From: Onthophagus taurus
Taxonomy: Eukaryota > Arthropoda > Insecta > Coleoptera > Scarabaeidae
Length of the DNA: 64,000 nt
Reading direction: 5' to 3'
Assembly (NCBI RefSeq): GCF_036711975.1
Contig: NC_091972.1
Coordinates: 17,179,001-17,243,000 of the forward strand
Shown: piece by piece, positions 47,640-60,400 of the stretch
Layout: each line of letters opens with the position of its first letter
How positions within the stretch are numbered: the first letter of the stretch is position 1
The notes under the pieces: model-generated
The model's input: only the letters and a program-made list of their open reading frames with translations
What the model was told of the DNA's origin: nothing
Database searches by the model: none
Translations under genes and position numbers: made by a program

Positions 47640-48479
47640 TACTTTTACTTGAAAATTAATTAAAAATGTTGTATATTAAAGAGAAAGCTCGGCGAATGTG
47701 AAATAAAATAGAATATTGATAAAATAAGCAAATTTTGCTATAGAAACTAAATATAAATTTAGTTCGTAACACATCTAAAAGATGGCGGTGAAATTAACGA
47801 AATTAATTTTAATAATTTATTTATAAAAAGAAACACCGTCTAATTTAAATAAACGGATAAAATACTAATTTTGTTTAAAAAAATAATAAAATTAATGTTA
47901 CAAAACATTTTTTATTCTAACTTGATCGATATTCCCGATATAGCGCAATTAAAAATTGATCATGTTATTTTATATGAGCTATACATAAATAGCGTATTAA
48001 CGAACGTATCCATTACACGATTTTTGACATTTTTAAACATACAAATGACAGAAAATGATTTGACGTCAGTGCAGTAAAACTGTAAGAAATTTGTAAAAGC
48101 GAAGATGTAATTTCAAAAAGAATATAATACGTATTTATCTCGGACTGACTCTCGACCGGATTAACATTTCCTTCCGATATTTATGTGACACCGCGAAATA
48201 TCGTTTTGTCAGGTGAGCATAGAACAAATCAAAAACACAATTTTTTTTAATCGGGCGCTTTTCATCATCGGGACGTCCTCTTTTTTTCATGTTTTGTGTC
48301 TTATCAGTGTCATTGGGGATTCGCCACGAAAGTTATTAAAATTTACGTAACGATAACCGTGCGTTTTTCACGGTGGGATTCGGTTTTTCCACGTAAAATT
48401 ATTCGATTTGTAGGTTATGTTTACTTTCGCTTGTTAAAAAATTAATTTCACATTTTTATGCTTTATCATTGTAGCGTAA
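47640..48479. promoter_or_regulatory. Shared upstream region of CFAP45 (-) and the USP gene (+), including the USP 5' UTR exon
   Basis: An 840-bp transposon-free gap between divergent starts. 'aagatggcgg' at 47,778-47,787 matches the YY1-type AAGATGGCGGC motif. CpG-containing sequence at 48,140-48,400 probably includes the USP first exon. An acceptor AG at 48,472-48,473 precedes the coding start, so a 5' intron is likely. Which motif drives which gene is unknown. Confidence 0.5.
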
Positions 48480-51400
48480 ATGTCCTGCAAAGTTGCGTAC
48501 TCGCAAACGTCATGTCCACACCTGAGGACCACCACTGATATTCCATTACATGAATTACTAAAACATGCCGAGGTAAGTCAATAAAAAATAAATTTAGAAT
48601 GAAATTTAATTAAAGTATAATACACCATAAAATTTTACTGGTTAATATTGTTTATTTATTGCTTGTTTTTGCCTTTAATTGCACAATAAAATAATTGGTT
48701 ATTTTTTCATTTAATTTATTAGAAAATCCAATGTGCGGATTGTGAATGTACGGGGCCCAACCTGTGGATATGTTTACAACATGATTGTTTGAAGATTGGA
48801 TGTTCTGAACAGTCAAATGACCACAACACTTTACATAATGCGGTAAGATTAATTAAGTTTTAATCAATTTATATGAATCATTTTATTTTTATTGAGAAAA
48901 AACCTGCAAATAATTACATATAGGTAGGCTTCTAAAGAAGTTTCTAGAAAGGGTTAGAAGCTTCAATGTGACTCTGAAAAACCACCATAAACTCGCATAG
49001 GGAAATTTAATTAAAGGTATTTCCTGATTTCTTGTAGATTCTAGCATTATGGTATCTTTCACTCCTGCAAAAAACGTCCTTTAAGAATGTCTTTGCAAAT
49101 ATCAAAGTTATAATTCACCTCTATATGATCTCCTATCTGAGCAAGGTTTGTACACAGGGTCGCTTATATCTATGGAAATGGTCAGTTATCTATTAAATTA
49201 AGATAGCTAGCAAAAAATGTTAAGATACAAATTAAGTATACAGGGTCAGTCAAAACGTTATAACGAGACAAAGTTACGTATTCTTTAATGGAACAGTCTG
49301 TATATTATTCCATATTTCAGTTCATCTCGAAATTCTACCCAAAATTCATGTAAATTCAATACAACTTTGTTTCGTCATAACTTTTTGACTGACCCTGTAT
49401 ACTTAATTTGTCTGTATTGTAATAGATTTAAAAAAACATTAAAACTTTTGTATCTTAACATTTTTTGCTAGCTATCTTACTTTAAGAGATAACAGACCGT
49501 TTTCCATACATATCAGCGACCTGTATAAGAGTCATTACGTCATTGGCGACAAATAATACAGGGAAATAATTCAAATTTTTAAAATAATTGATGTAATTGA
49601 ATTACTTTAATATATTTAGTGTGGTATATAATTAAGTGCGGTAGTAAAACGGAATTATTTTCCGTTTTCAACTTAATTTTTGATATAAATTCACTTATAA
49701 AATAATTGAGGGAAAGTAAAGTACAAATTGATTTATGTTATACTTGAGAAGACGTTTCAACTCCCACTAAACATGACCTTGAGGTTGCGCGCGCAATCCG
49801 TCCCCACTTACGTCACGAGAATATATAGATTTTTTTAAATGGAACACCTTGTATATTTTATCATATTATGAATACAGCTAAATTTGTTTATACAACCGTA
49901 TATGTTACTATTTCACAACGTTCATTGTTCCTGAGATCTTTTTAAAAACTATGTAAAAACAACATTTTTTCCCATTTTGCTTGAAACTACGCCAGACAAT
50001 AGTCAAAGCCAGTAGGTAGATGATAGTATCCAAAGATATTAGATACACTATACAGCGTGTTTATAAAGCTTAGTTACTTTTGATGTTTTTCAAATGGCTT
50101 TTTCTTAAGTTTTTTAAATGGAACATCCTGTGCTGATTGAATTGCCCAGCAAGTTTCCTTTAATTAATGATAAGTATGTCATAAGTCAAACTTTATTAGT
50201 TTTCCTGATATTTAGAATTTAAAGAAAAATGTGTAATAAAATGTCATTATTGTACTTAACAAAGTGACAGAATGTAACTGTAAACTATAAACAATTACTA
50301 AACGTTGCTCAACAAGTAGGTATTAATTTAATTAGTACTTAGAAGTTCAAAATGCCGCCAATTCCTCTTCTACAACCATTAATGCGCTGTATAAAAGATC
50401 TTGAGGTATCTCTTAACATGTGCCTCTTCTTTTCTCTAAAGTCGTAAATTATATGGCAGAACAATTGCATATTTTATTACTTGCATCTGTTTAAATCTCA
50501 TAAAGTACCAAGTCAAGTTAAAATTTGGTATATGGCAGCAAAATTATTTTACATTATAAAATATTAATCAAATAATAAAAGGAAGAACAAAAAATCTGAT
50601 AAAAGTAGACAGAATATAATATTAAGTACAATAACGCATATTTTATTACACATTCTGTAAATTCTAAATATCAGGAAAACTACTAAAGTTAGATATATGA
50701 CATACTTATCATTAATTAAAGGTAACTTGATAGGCAATTCAACTAGCACACAATATACAGAGTGTTTCATTTAAAAATCTTCTGAAAAAGGCATTTGAAA
50801 AACATCAAAAGTAACTAAGCTTTATGAACACGCTGTATAGCGTATCTAATATCTCTGGATACTATCATCTACCTACTGGCTTTGACTATTATCTGACATA
50901 GTTTCAAGGCAAAATTAGAAAAAATGTTGTTTTTACATCGTTTTTAAAGAGATCCTGCAATGGACACATTTTGGAAATACAATTGAATATCTCAGGAACT
51001 ATGACCGTTATGAATTAGTAACATATACGGTTGTATAAACAAATTTAATTGTATTCATAATATGATAAAATATACAGGATGTTACATTTAAAAACATCTA
51101 TATTCTCCGTTACACCTAAATGGAACCACCTGTATAACTGAAAATAATTTTACGTAATAGAAAGTGGTGAGTCAAACATTTTGCATAAAATATTTTTTTC
51201 CTTCTCAAACGGTTTAGCAACTATCGTCCGCCAGGATACTAATAACTCACCTGTATATAAATCTTGCTTAAATCTCAGGCTTGTTCCGCCGACCTCAAGC
51301 TTCCCGGGGTCCAGCAACTTCCATCTTCGACCTCTCCTGCTTTTCGTTCATTCCTCAATCGAAATTGGACTCTGCCAGAGCTGATGTATAGGCACTAATT

Positions 51401-54400
51401 CATTACATTCTCTTCACCAATTTACAGAATGAAGTCAAGGTCGGTTTGCGGCTGAGATACACAACCTCAATGTAGTTTTATTTTTATGGATTTTGATGTA
51501 TTTTCTTCACTAATTTAGAAACTCAAGCCAAGGTCGCTTTGCGGCACACTATTTTCATCGTAGTTTATCTTTATGGAAGGGATAAAATTCTCCATATTTC
51601 TCAATAAAATATATAAAAATATAGAAAAAGTAAAAACTTTTTATGAGAAATAATTAAATATTAAAATTTATTATTAAAGAGCAGACATGTTTCGAAACGA
51701 TTGTTTCATCTTCAGTACTTTAAAATATATGCAAAATGATGGAAAAAATACAAAAATATAAATAACTTGGGAATACCTTAGTAAATTTTAAAAAAAAAAT
51801 TTTAAAAAATTTTTAAACAACTTGTAAACAAGTTTATTTCCAATATTTCTAAATGTTTTATTTTCATTTTTAACAAAAAGAAAACCTATATAGAAATAAT
51901 TTCATTTTTTAAGAAAATTTGTTATAAAAATTTACTAAGATATTCCCAATTTATTTATATTTTTGTATTTTTTCCATCATTTTGCATATATTTTAAAGTA
52001 CTGAAGATGAAACAATCGTTTCGAAACATGTCTGCTCTTTAATAATAAATTTTAATATTTAATTATTTCTCACAAAAAGTTCTTACTTTTTCTATATTTT
52101 TATTTATCTTTATGGGTTTTGATGTATTCTCTTCAATAATTTCATCACATTTTAACTTTACGATTTCTGATGCGTTTTCTTTATCGGTTGAGAGAATAAA
52201 GCCGAGGCACACTATCTTCGTCATAGTTTATATTTATGGGTTTAAATGCACTAATTTAAAATTGAAAACTGAAGACGAGGTTGCTTTCCGGCCGAGGCAC
52301 TACCTCCATTCCACTTTAATGTTACAGGTTTCTATGCAGTTTCTTAATAGCTTTAGAGAATAAACTCCAGATCGCTTCGCGGCCGAGACACACAATCTTC
52401 ATTGTAGTTTATCTTTATAGGTTTTGATATATTCTCTTTACCGATTTAAAAACCAAAGAGGAAGTCGCATTACCTCTGCCACATTTTAACTTAACGGGTT
52501 CTAATGCAGCTTCTTTATCGTTTGAATATTCTTATTTGTTGTAGTAGTCACTTCTTGATGAAACATTTTTATAACTAATGGTAGTTTATAAAACGCCTTG
52601 GCTATTACACTGTGTATTTATTAGATTAAATCTGACAATTGCTTTGGTTATTACACCGTTCTCAAAGTTTATCTTAAAACTAACCCAAGTAAGCACATGT
52701 TTTCCAATCTAGCTCTTAAGTTGGGTGGTTGGAATGGTTGCAAAATGTTTATTACGGTGTTAATAAAGGGTCTGTTGGCAAAATCTAATTGTGTGTTGGT
52801 GATTGTTTGGTTTTGCTTTTTAAATTTTTTAATTTCTAGATTTCTAACATCTAAGCGTTTACTTTTCGTTACATTATGTATTAACCTAGGGTTGTCCATA
52901 TCAGGAAAGTTATTATTTTCTATGCAGTGTTCCGCAATACCAGTACTTCTTACATTGTGCAGTACTGATCTTTTATGTTAAGTGATTCGTTTTTTGATGC
53001 TTCTCCCGCTTTGTCCTATATAGACAGCGTCACAATCTTTTCATTTAATGCTATATACTCCAGATTAGTCCAGTTTATTTAATTTATCTTATCTCAACAT
53101 TGTACTGAAATTTGTTTAATTTACCCAGACTGTTTCAATATTTAATTGTTTTAGTATTTTGTTATACAGGGTGTTTCTGTAAGTTGTGGTATAATTTTAA
53201 TCAGAAATACTAGAGTCAAAATGATGACGATTCGTGTAAAAATTTTTGATCTAAACCCATAAATAGCTATGATATGGATCTTCAAGTTAAGAGATCCGAA
53301 AACTGTAAAAATGTTCAGAGAACTTGTTCTATTATAAATACGCATACTTTTTCATAAAAATTTTACAATTTTAACATTTTTACAGTTTTCAATTTTAAAT
53401 TGTTCAATTCTAATTTGTTTTTGTCCAACTTTATTTTATTGTGATAGTGTTTTACATTGTTACATCTTTACATATTGGAATGTTCATCACTTTAATTTTT
53501 TGACATTGCTTCTGAGGATGACTTACTAGTCGAAACATGTAAAGCTACAAAATAAATACAATAATCAGTATACATAAGTACAAAGAAAACATCTTTATTT
53601 TATTTTTATTGTTATTATTATTTTTAAGATTTGAATGTCTTGGATACTTATCCAAGAGTTAATCTGTAAAGTCCGTGGTTAGAGTAACCTTTTTAGCTTA
53701 AGGAACAAAACATCGCAATACCTACGTCAGATAATGAAGTCCATACTCATTCAGTTATAGTTCCTCAATGGCTTCAAGTTTATCCTTCGTTTGAATTTGT
53801 TTTTATTTTCGATTCCATCAAGGCCATGATGAGCCTTATTCAAACAGGAAGTCGGCTTGTTTACGTTTTTATGCCAAGCATTCTCTCTGATTATTAAAAA
53901 TTCAATAGTTATTTAGTTTAATTTAACATTCGATCAAATTGTGATAAAATCTTATAACATTCGTTTAAATTTAAGTGGAAATGTAAATTTCTATTTACTC
54001 GAAAAAAAATTTTTCTTTTCACAGTTTTTTCATAAATATAGAAAGTTCATTTCACTTTTTAATTAATTTTTCCATTCATTTCAAACCTAACCTTCATCAT
54101 GTAAATTGATCTTTTCGTGTAATTTGTTTTAAACGCATTCTAATATTGTCTTTTTTTTAAATTTTGTAGTCAAATCCATCACATTGCGTTCACATGAACT
54201 TAACAACCCATAGAATTTGGTGTTATGAATGCAAACGCGAAGTATTTTTAAGATCTTCTCGAAATGGCGAAACAAACATCGAAGGTAATGGAGATCAAGA
54301 TCCTAAAAATCACCACCAATTCGCCTCGCAAACCGATGATTTCCGTTGGAGGATTGGCAATGGTGGGTTTGATCGTGTCGTTGGTATGGGGGGTGATACC

Positions 54401-57400
54401 TCCGAATCAAGCGACGCCGAAGATAGTTCAATTGTCCCAACACCATCATCATCAAAGCCTCAAGGTTTAGTGGGTCTACAAAATATCGGAAACACTTGTT
54501 ATTTAAATGCAGCGCTCCAAGCGCTAAGTAATACAACCCCTTTAACAAAGTTTTTTCTCGACTGCGCTTCAACGGTGTTAATTCTTTCCGATGGTCGTAA
54601 ACCGGGGTTATCAAGAACATATCAAATGTTAGTTAAAGATATGTGGTTAAACAAAAATGGAGGTTATATTAACCCTCAAGGGATTTTGTATGGTATCCGA
54701 AACGTTTATCCAATGTTTAGAGGTTATCAACAACATGATACGCAAGAATTTTTAAGAAATTTTATGGATCAATTGCACGAAGAGTTGAAGCAGGTTGCGG
54801 TGCCGGATGTTAATCCTTTGGATTTGGATATGTTAAGTGGTTTGGTGACGGAAGATACGGCGGTGGTGGGGGGTGCTCTTGGGACGAATAATAATTACGA
54901 TTCAATTGAATCGAGCGAGGGGGAGTATGAAACGTGCGATTCGGGTGTTAGTGAACGGTCGAGTTTAAGCGATGATAATGAGAGACCTACAACTGCCACT
55001 CAAGGAGCATCTAGCATTCCAAAGAGGCGATCATCGAGATCGATGAGCCCTAGTCGAAGATTAAGAGCCAAATTAGCCAATAGTGTAATTGGTAATTATG
55101 AAAATTTATTTTTTTTATTGATTTTTAAGAAAATTTAAGAGTTGCAGTTTTATCAGATATTAATAATTGTTTAGTTATTTTAGATTAGGTTGATAATGAT
55201 AACCTAAGCTGTGTTAATCCTTAGCATTAAGTTACAAATACCAACTGGAAGAATGGCGTCTTTCTATAGATGCTTCTAAACTAAGTTTGAAAGTTGTCCT
55301 TGTACATCTACCCCAAAAATGATCCTGTTTCAAGATGATACTCAAGTCACTGAAAGTTCTTCAAAATCTAGCTCCATGCTATTTAAATCAAACTCCACTT
55401 ACCTTGACTAATATATGGCAGTAACTACTGAGGGGGCATGGTTTGACTGTTAGCGTAAAATTTACGTGTAACATGTCTAGATGATCTGTTTGCTAAGTGG
55501 GTCTTCACCCAGAACTGTCAAACCACGCCCACTCCGTAGTTATTGCTATAGCAGTGGTGTTAGACGCAAATTTGACGCTAACAGTCAAACTAGGCTCCCT
55601 AATAATTACTGCCATTGTAGTCGACTTGGGGTTTGTCGTGATACTATTTCTTTATTTAGTCTGTCGTGAAAAGACATTGTTTGCCCTAACTAAGAATAAT
55701 CTTCTGCATAAGTAATATTAAAATTACCAATATATCTTGGGATTTCTTCTATATTTGACGTAATTTTGATCTTTAGCAAGTTTATGTTTTACCTGGTTTC
55801 TTTAGAAGCATTATAAAGTGCGTTTAGCTGATCCTGCAACTGGTTCGCACTATTTGCAAATACGACAATACCATTTGCGTACCACCAGGGAACATCACAA
55901 TTAACATCAAGTAGGCTAGGAAATTTTAAGGCGGCCATAACAGGTGTAAGTTGTTTTAGTACCCATATCTGTCAAAAGTTCCGTTAGCTACAAATTCATC
56001 AGTTAGGTTTCATTAATTATGCGTAGAAAGTCATATGATTGATTGCGTTCATATGGTTTTTTAGGTATACAGTTTCTAAAGCTGTTTACATCACTATGCT
56101 TGGCCTGCCTTATTAGTTTGGGTAACACCTGTCGTTTCCAACTCCTGCCCTTCAGTCATCTTAGGTCCTCCTACATATTGTCCATAAATCTTATTTTCGA
56201 CCTTCCAACCGCTCTTCTACCCACAGGTGCACGGTGATCAAATATAATTCTTGTGGTATTTTTTATGTCCATTCTGATTATATGGCCAATCCATCTCAAC
56301 CATTTTCCACTTTGATAAATTTAACTATCTCTGGTTGCAATGTTGAAGAAACAACTCGAAGTTGAAGAACAGCGCCATATTTCTTTTAAGCAGTTTTCTC
56401 AGGCTTGGATTATTCTTTTCCTTATTTCAGATAATTCATCTCTATCTTGTCATTCCCAACTTCTAAATATTCTGGTTTGTTTCCACCACCAGCATTTGCC
56501 ACTCTATACTTGATCTTTGTAATATTTATCTTCCCCGCTCCATTTGTAACCTTATAAAGGTTAACCTCGTTTTCTGTTCTCCCTATAACATCAATGTCAT
56601 CGGCAAATGCCAAGATCTGCGTTGACTTGTTGAGTCCTGTATCTCGTACTATACTTTACACATCTCTCTGTCTTCTATCTTTTTGATAGATATCCTTGTG
56701 TTCTTTCTTTACAGGAATTCTTCTTGAGAGTTCAACATAGCATTACTAGTATATGAGGAGGTGCATTGAACTGCGACATGTTTTTGTTTTAACAAATTTT
56801 ATTCAAAACTAGTCCTTTTTCTGGTCATATACTATATGCGGATTCAGTGAGAACCACAAAATCAGAACCATATGAATACGCATAGTTGTCGGTTCCGGAT
56901 CCTGACGTACGGCTACTAAATCCGACTCGGTCCTGAAAGGGTTAAAATTGATTTTTTTCTATTTATAAGCTCCGCGTCTGATATGCTTCTAAAATTCGTC
57001 ACATAGAGCATAAATCAATGTGGAAAAGGGAATGAGAGTGGTCGTGTTCACTTTAATTCTACAATTTGAGAAAATGTGCATTATCACAGTTTATACCATT
57101 TTGAAAAGAATTAAAGATTTAATTTAATAAATTAATTTATGTTTTAAAATAACATTACTTAAATGTCGGCCATTATTATTAATACAGTCTCTTGTACAAT
57201 CTCTTGCGGAATTGCAGTGATTTCTTGACTTATGGCTTTCTTTAGTTCATCCAAATTTTGTGGACGATGTTTAGTCTGTCATTGTTGGTTTTGTCAGCCT
57301 AATAAGTTTGGCAGCGATCCCCATGTTATACATGAACTTATATTGTACATTGTATACTGTCGTACGCCTGACGAAAATCAACAAAGATGTTGTAGACATC

Positions 57401-60400
57401 CACATTGTGCTCCCAAGCTTTCCTCAGTACTTGTTTCACCGCGAAGATCTGATCGGTGGTTGATCTGCCCTGCCTGAAGCCCGCCTGGTATTTACCAATC
57501 AGGGTTTCTGTAATAGGCTTCAATCTGTTGTTCAGGATCCGCGTCAGCACCTTATACAGCAGCGATATCCCTCGATAATTAGAGCATCTCAGCTTGTCGC
57601 CCTTTTATGTATGGGACATATTATGCCCCTTTTCCACTCGTCGGGTATCGCAACCGTCTGGACAGTTGGCGTCCGCCGTATTTAAGGATTTCAGCAGATA
57701 TTCCGTCAATTCCAGGAGCCTTATTGTTCTTCATGGCCCCTAGGGCTTCTTCAATTTGTTCCGTTGTCGGGATCACCACAGCCTGGTCGATTTCCATTGT
57801 TTGTTCTCCTGTTGAAAGTTCCTATCCCAAATCCGACTACATATCCAAATCCAGACCTTACTTACAATTAGTGTTCAACAGGTCTACGAAGAAGTGTTTC
57901 CAGCCCGATTCGTTTCTGCACAGGGTTGTGCTTGGTTTGTATCCCTACCTCAGCTGTTTAAGATATTTGTACGCTTTCCTCGTGTCGTGCGCCTCGTAAT
58001 GCTTTTCCATTTCGAGTATTAAGTTGTTTTCATAATCCCTCTTCCTCTTTCTACATATTCTGTCCGCTTGTCTTCGGCTTTCCTGAAAGATCCTTCTATT
58101 TTCCCTTGTTTGCAACGCAATGTAGTTCCGATGGGTTTGATTTCCACTTTGGCTTTCAAGTCGTCGATGACGATTTTGATATCATTCGATGGGGTGGCAT
58201 TGTATGTTCTTTCTAGTTGGTAAAACTGAGCGTTTAACAATGTCACATTGAAGAAACGGGTCTTTACTCTTATCTTGCATATTCGCTCATTAACTGCTTG
58301 GAAGTCGATAATATTGGGTTTAATCCTGTTATCACTCCAAATTCCCTTGTTCCTTTCCACTGTAGAAGATCGCGTGCGTTTTTGTGTCCCTCGCCCCAGA
58401 GCCTAGCCACCTTGTTTTTTCTTGTATGGCTGTTATTGGAAGCTTGTATTTGATTATTTCGTTTAATAGAGTTTGATGGGCTCCGCATTTGTTAAGTGTT
58501 CTTACATTCCATGTTCCAATTGCAAAATCCATATTTTGTAGTTTACATAACAAAACTCCACTTATAATTTGATAATAAATGTATTACAAAAAAACATTAA
58601 ATGTACTAATAAGGTTCTAAAATATATTTATATAAGTCTTTGCATGACAGATTAAAGTTGGTTTTTATTTGTAATTTTGCCTTCACACTTTTCATATCTA
58701 ATCTGTTTCAATTCTTGCTGCATGTATTTCCGCGCAAGGAAAACATTCTTTCAGCCTGTACATTGGAGACTGGGATCGAAAACGCAAACTGAAGTAGTTT
58801 GCAAAAAAAAATGGTTTTCATTAATTTCATCTGGTGTTGACTTTAGAATGCGCATGGGACTTTAGACCACGTGTCGAGGACTTTAGCATTTTACTTACAC
58901 TCCTTTTCCGCAATTACTTTAGATTTAATTGGTTTGAGGACAGAATACTCCTCATATAATACATCTAGGTCGACATTTATATTTAACTGAGATACAGTTT
59001 TAACCAAGTCTTTGTACTGGATTGGATTCTTCAGTGTCAATTTTTGCAATAAGTAAAAGCTATTAGTGTTAGTTTCTGCTTCAGTATTAGTTGGTTGTCG
59101 AAGTGCACATTCATACCAAAGAAAGCATCTTCAAGACGTTGCTTCAGTTTTTGCCTTAAACGGTCCATAATTCTGTACACATTGCATATTAGCGGTTTGC
59201 ACCTTCAAGTTGAGTACAGCTTCTTGAAAAATTGTCAGGACATGGTGATAAAACGCCAAATATATTTCTGCATCCAACACATCTTCGTTGGTATTTTCGG
59301 TACCCGAACCAGATTCTGCGCCAGTGGTATTCTTGAAATATTTGAGAATGTGTATTGGGCAGTCGTCAGATTCATTTACGAAGTATTTTTTCACAGCCGT
59401 CAGATTTTTGTAGAGTCGTTCTATTGCTGAATGCAACATTTAACCATCGAGTGGTCACATGTCGAAGCAAGCGCGAGTATTCTATATCCATGAACTGAAA
59501 CACCTCCTTTAGCTCACCTGTTTTCTTTGCGTGACTTGCAAAATACGAGAACGTTTTTGTCACCAAGCTTTCGATGTTAAAGTCCATTTCTTGAGAACTT
59601 GCAGAACTTGTTATGCTCGATGCTTTGGTCCTTCCTAATTTCATGTCACCAGCAATTTTGGAGTCTGGATATATGATAGGAGCCAGTTTAGATGTGCAGT
59701 CTAACGAAAGGTAAGATTGTCCATGCACTATGTTATGATAAACGTTTGTAAGATTCTCTGCAGGAATTTTCTTCGATGATGATGTGTCCGCTTGGGATCC
59801 AAAAAACTTCGCAATAGATTGGTTGGTTTTCACCTGTTTGACGTATTCTTTGCAACATAACATGTGCGTAACCGAAATAAGGGACGGTGTTCTGTCCCGT
59901 ATTGTTATATTAAACATACGGGACGTGGTTTCTGTCTGATTTTAAGGCTGAAAAACGGGACGTCCCGTGAAATACGGGACAGCTGGCAAGCCTACCCTGA
60001 GCCCAACCTCCTGTCGGAGGGGTCCCCCTCTCTCGTTTGCCCTGACCCTGCGTCCCACCTGGGTTGAAACCACGGTCTTTAGCTGGATTGCTCAGATTTC
60101 TAGGTTTTACCACGCAGAGGTGAGGGATTGAGTAGGAGCGGCTATATGACCATAGCTGCAACCTCGTCGTGTATCACGCGTGATCTACCCCTTTGAACCC
60201 AAAAAAGAGTCAACCTAACCTAAAAATTTAATAAAATTTGATTAAACCTTATTACAAAATTATTCTTTGATATCAATTAAACTTAACGTTCTTAAATACT
60301 TTTATTATTTAATTTTCAGAAATTCAACCATCTTCATCACCTTCTTCTTTAACCAATAACAACAAAAAACAAATAAAATACAAATCAATAATATCGGATA

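Larger units (their letters stand above)
51613..52103. mobile_element. Foldback element (491 bp) with a hammerhead motif in each ~180-bp arm
   Basis: The arms 51,613-51,792 and 51,924-52,103 are near-identical inverted copies beginning 'ataaaaatatagaaaaagta'. Each holds the same hammerhead-like sequence, facing inward to outward on opposite strands. The loop is A/T-only DNA. There is no ORF. Confidence 0.9.
51410..52520. repeat. Degenerate minisatellite interrupted by a foldback element
   Basis: Loose units containing 'tcttcattgtagtttatctttatggg(t)ttttgatgtattctctt' recur at 51,450-51,600 and again at 52,103-52,500, with a period of about 90-140 bp. The interruption is the 51,613-52,103 foldback. 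Confidence 0.65.

Noticed and set aside
59935..60225. tRNA gene
   Set aside because: Only a B-box-like string was found. No acceptor stem or anticodon arm could be folded.
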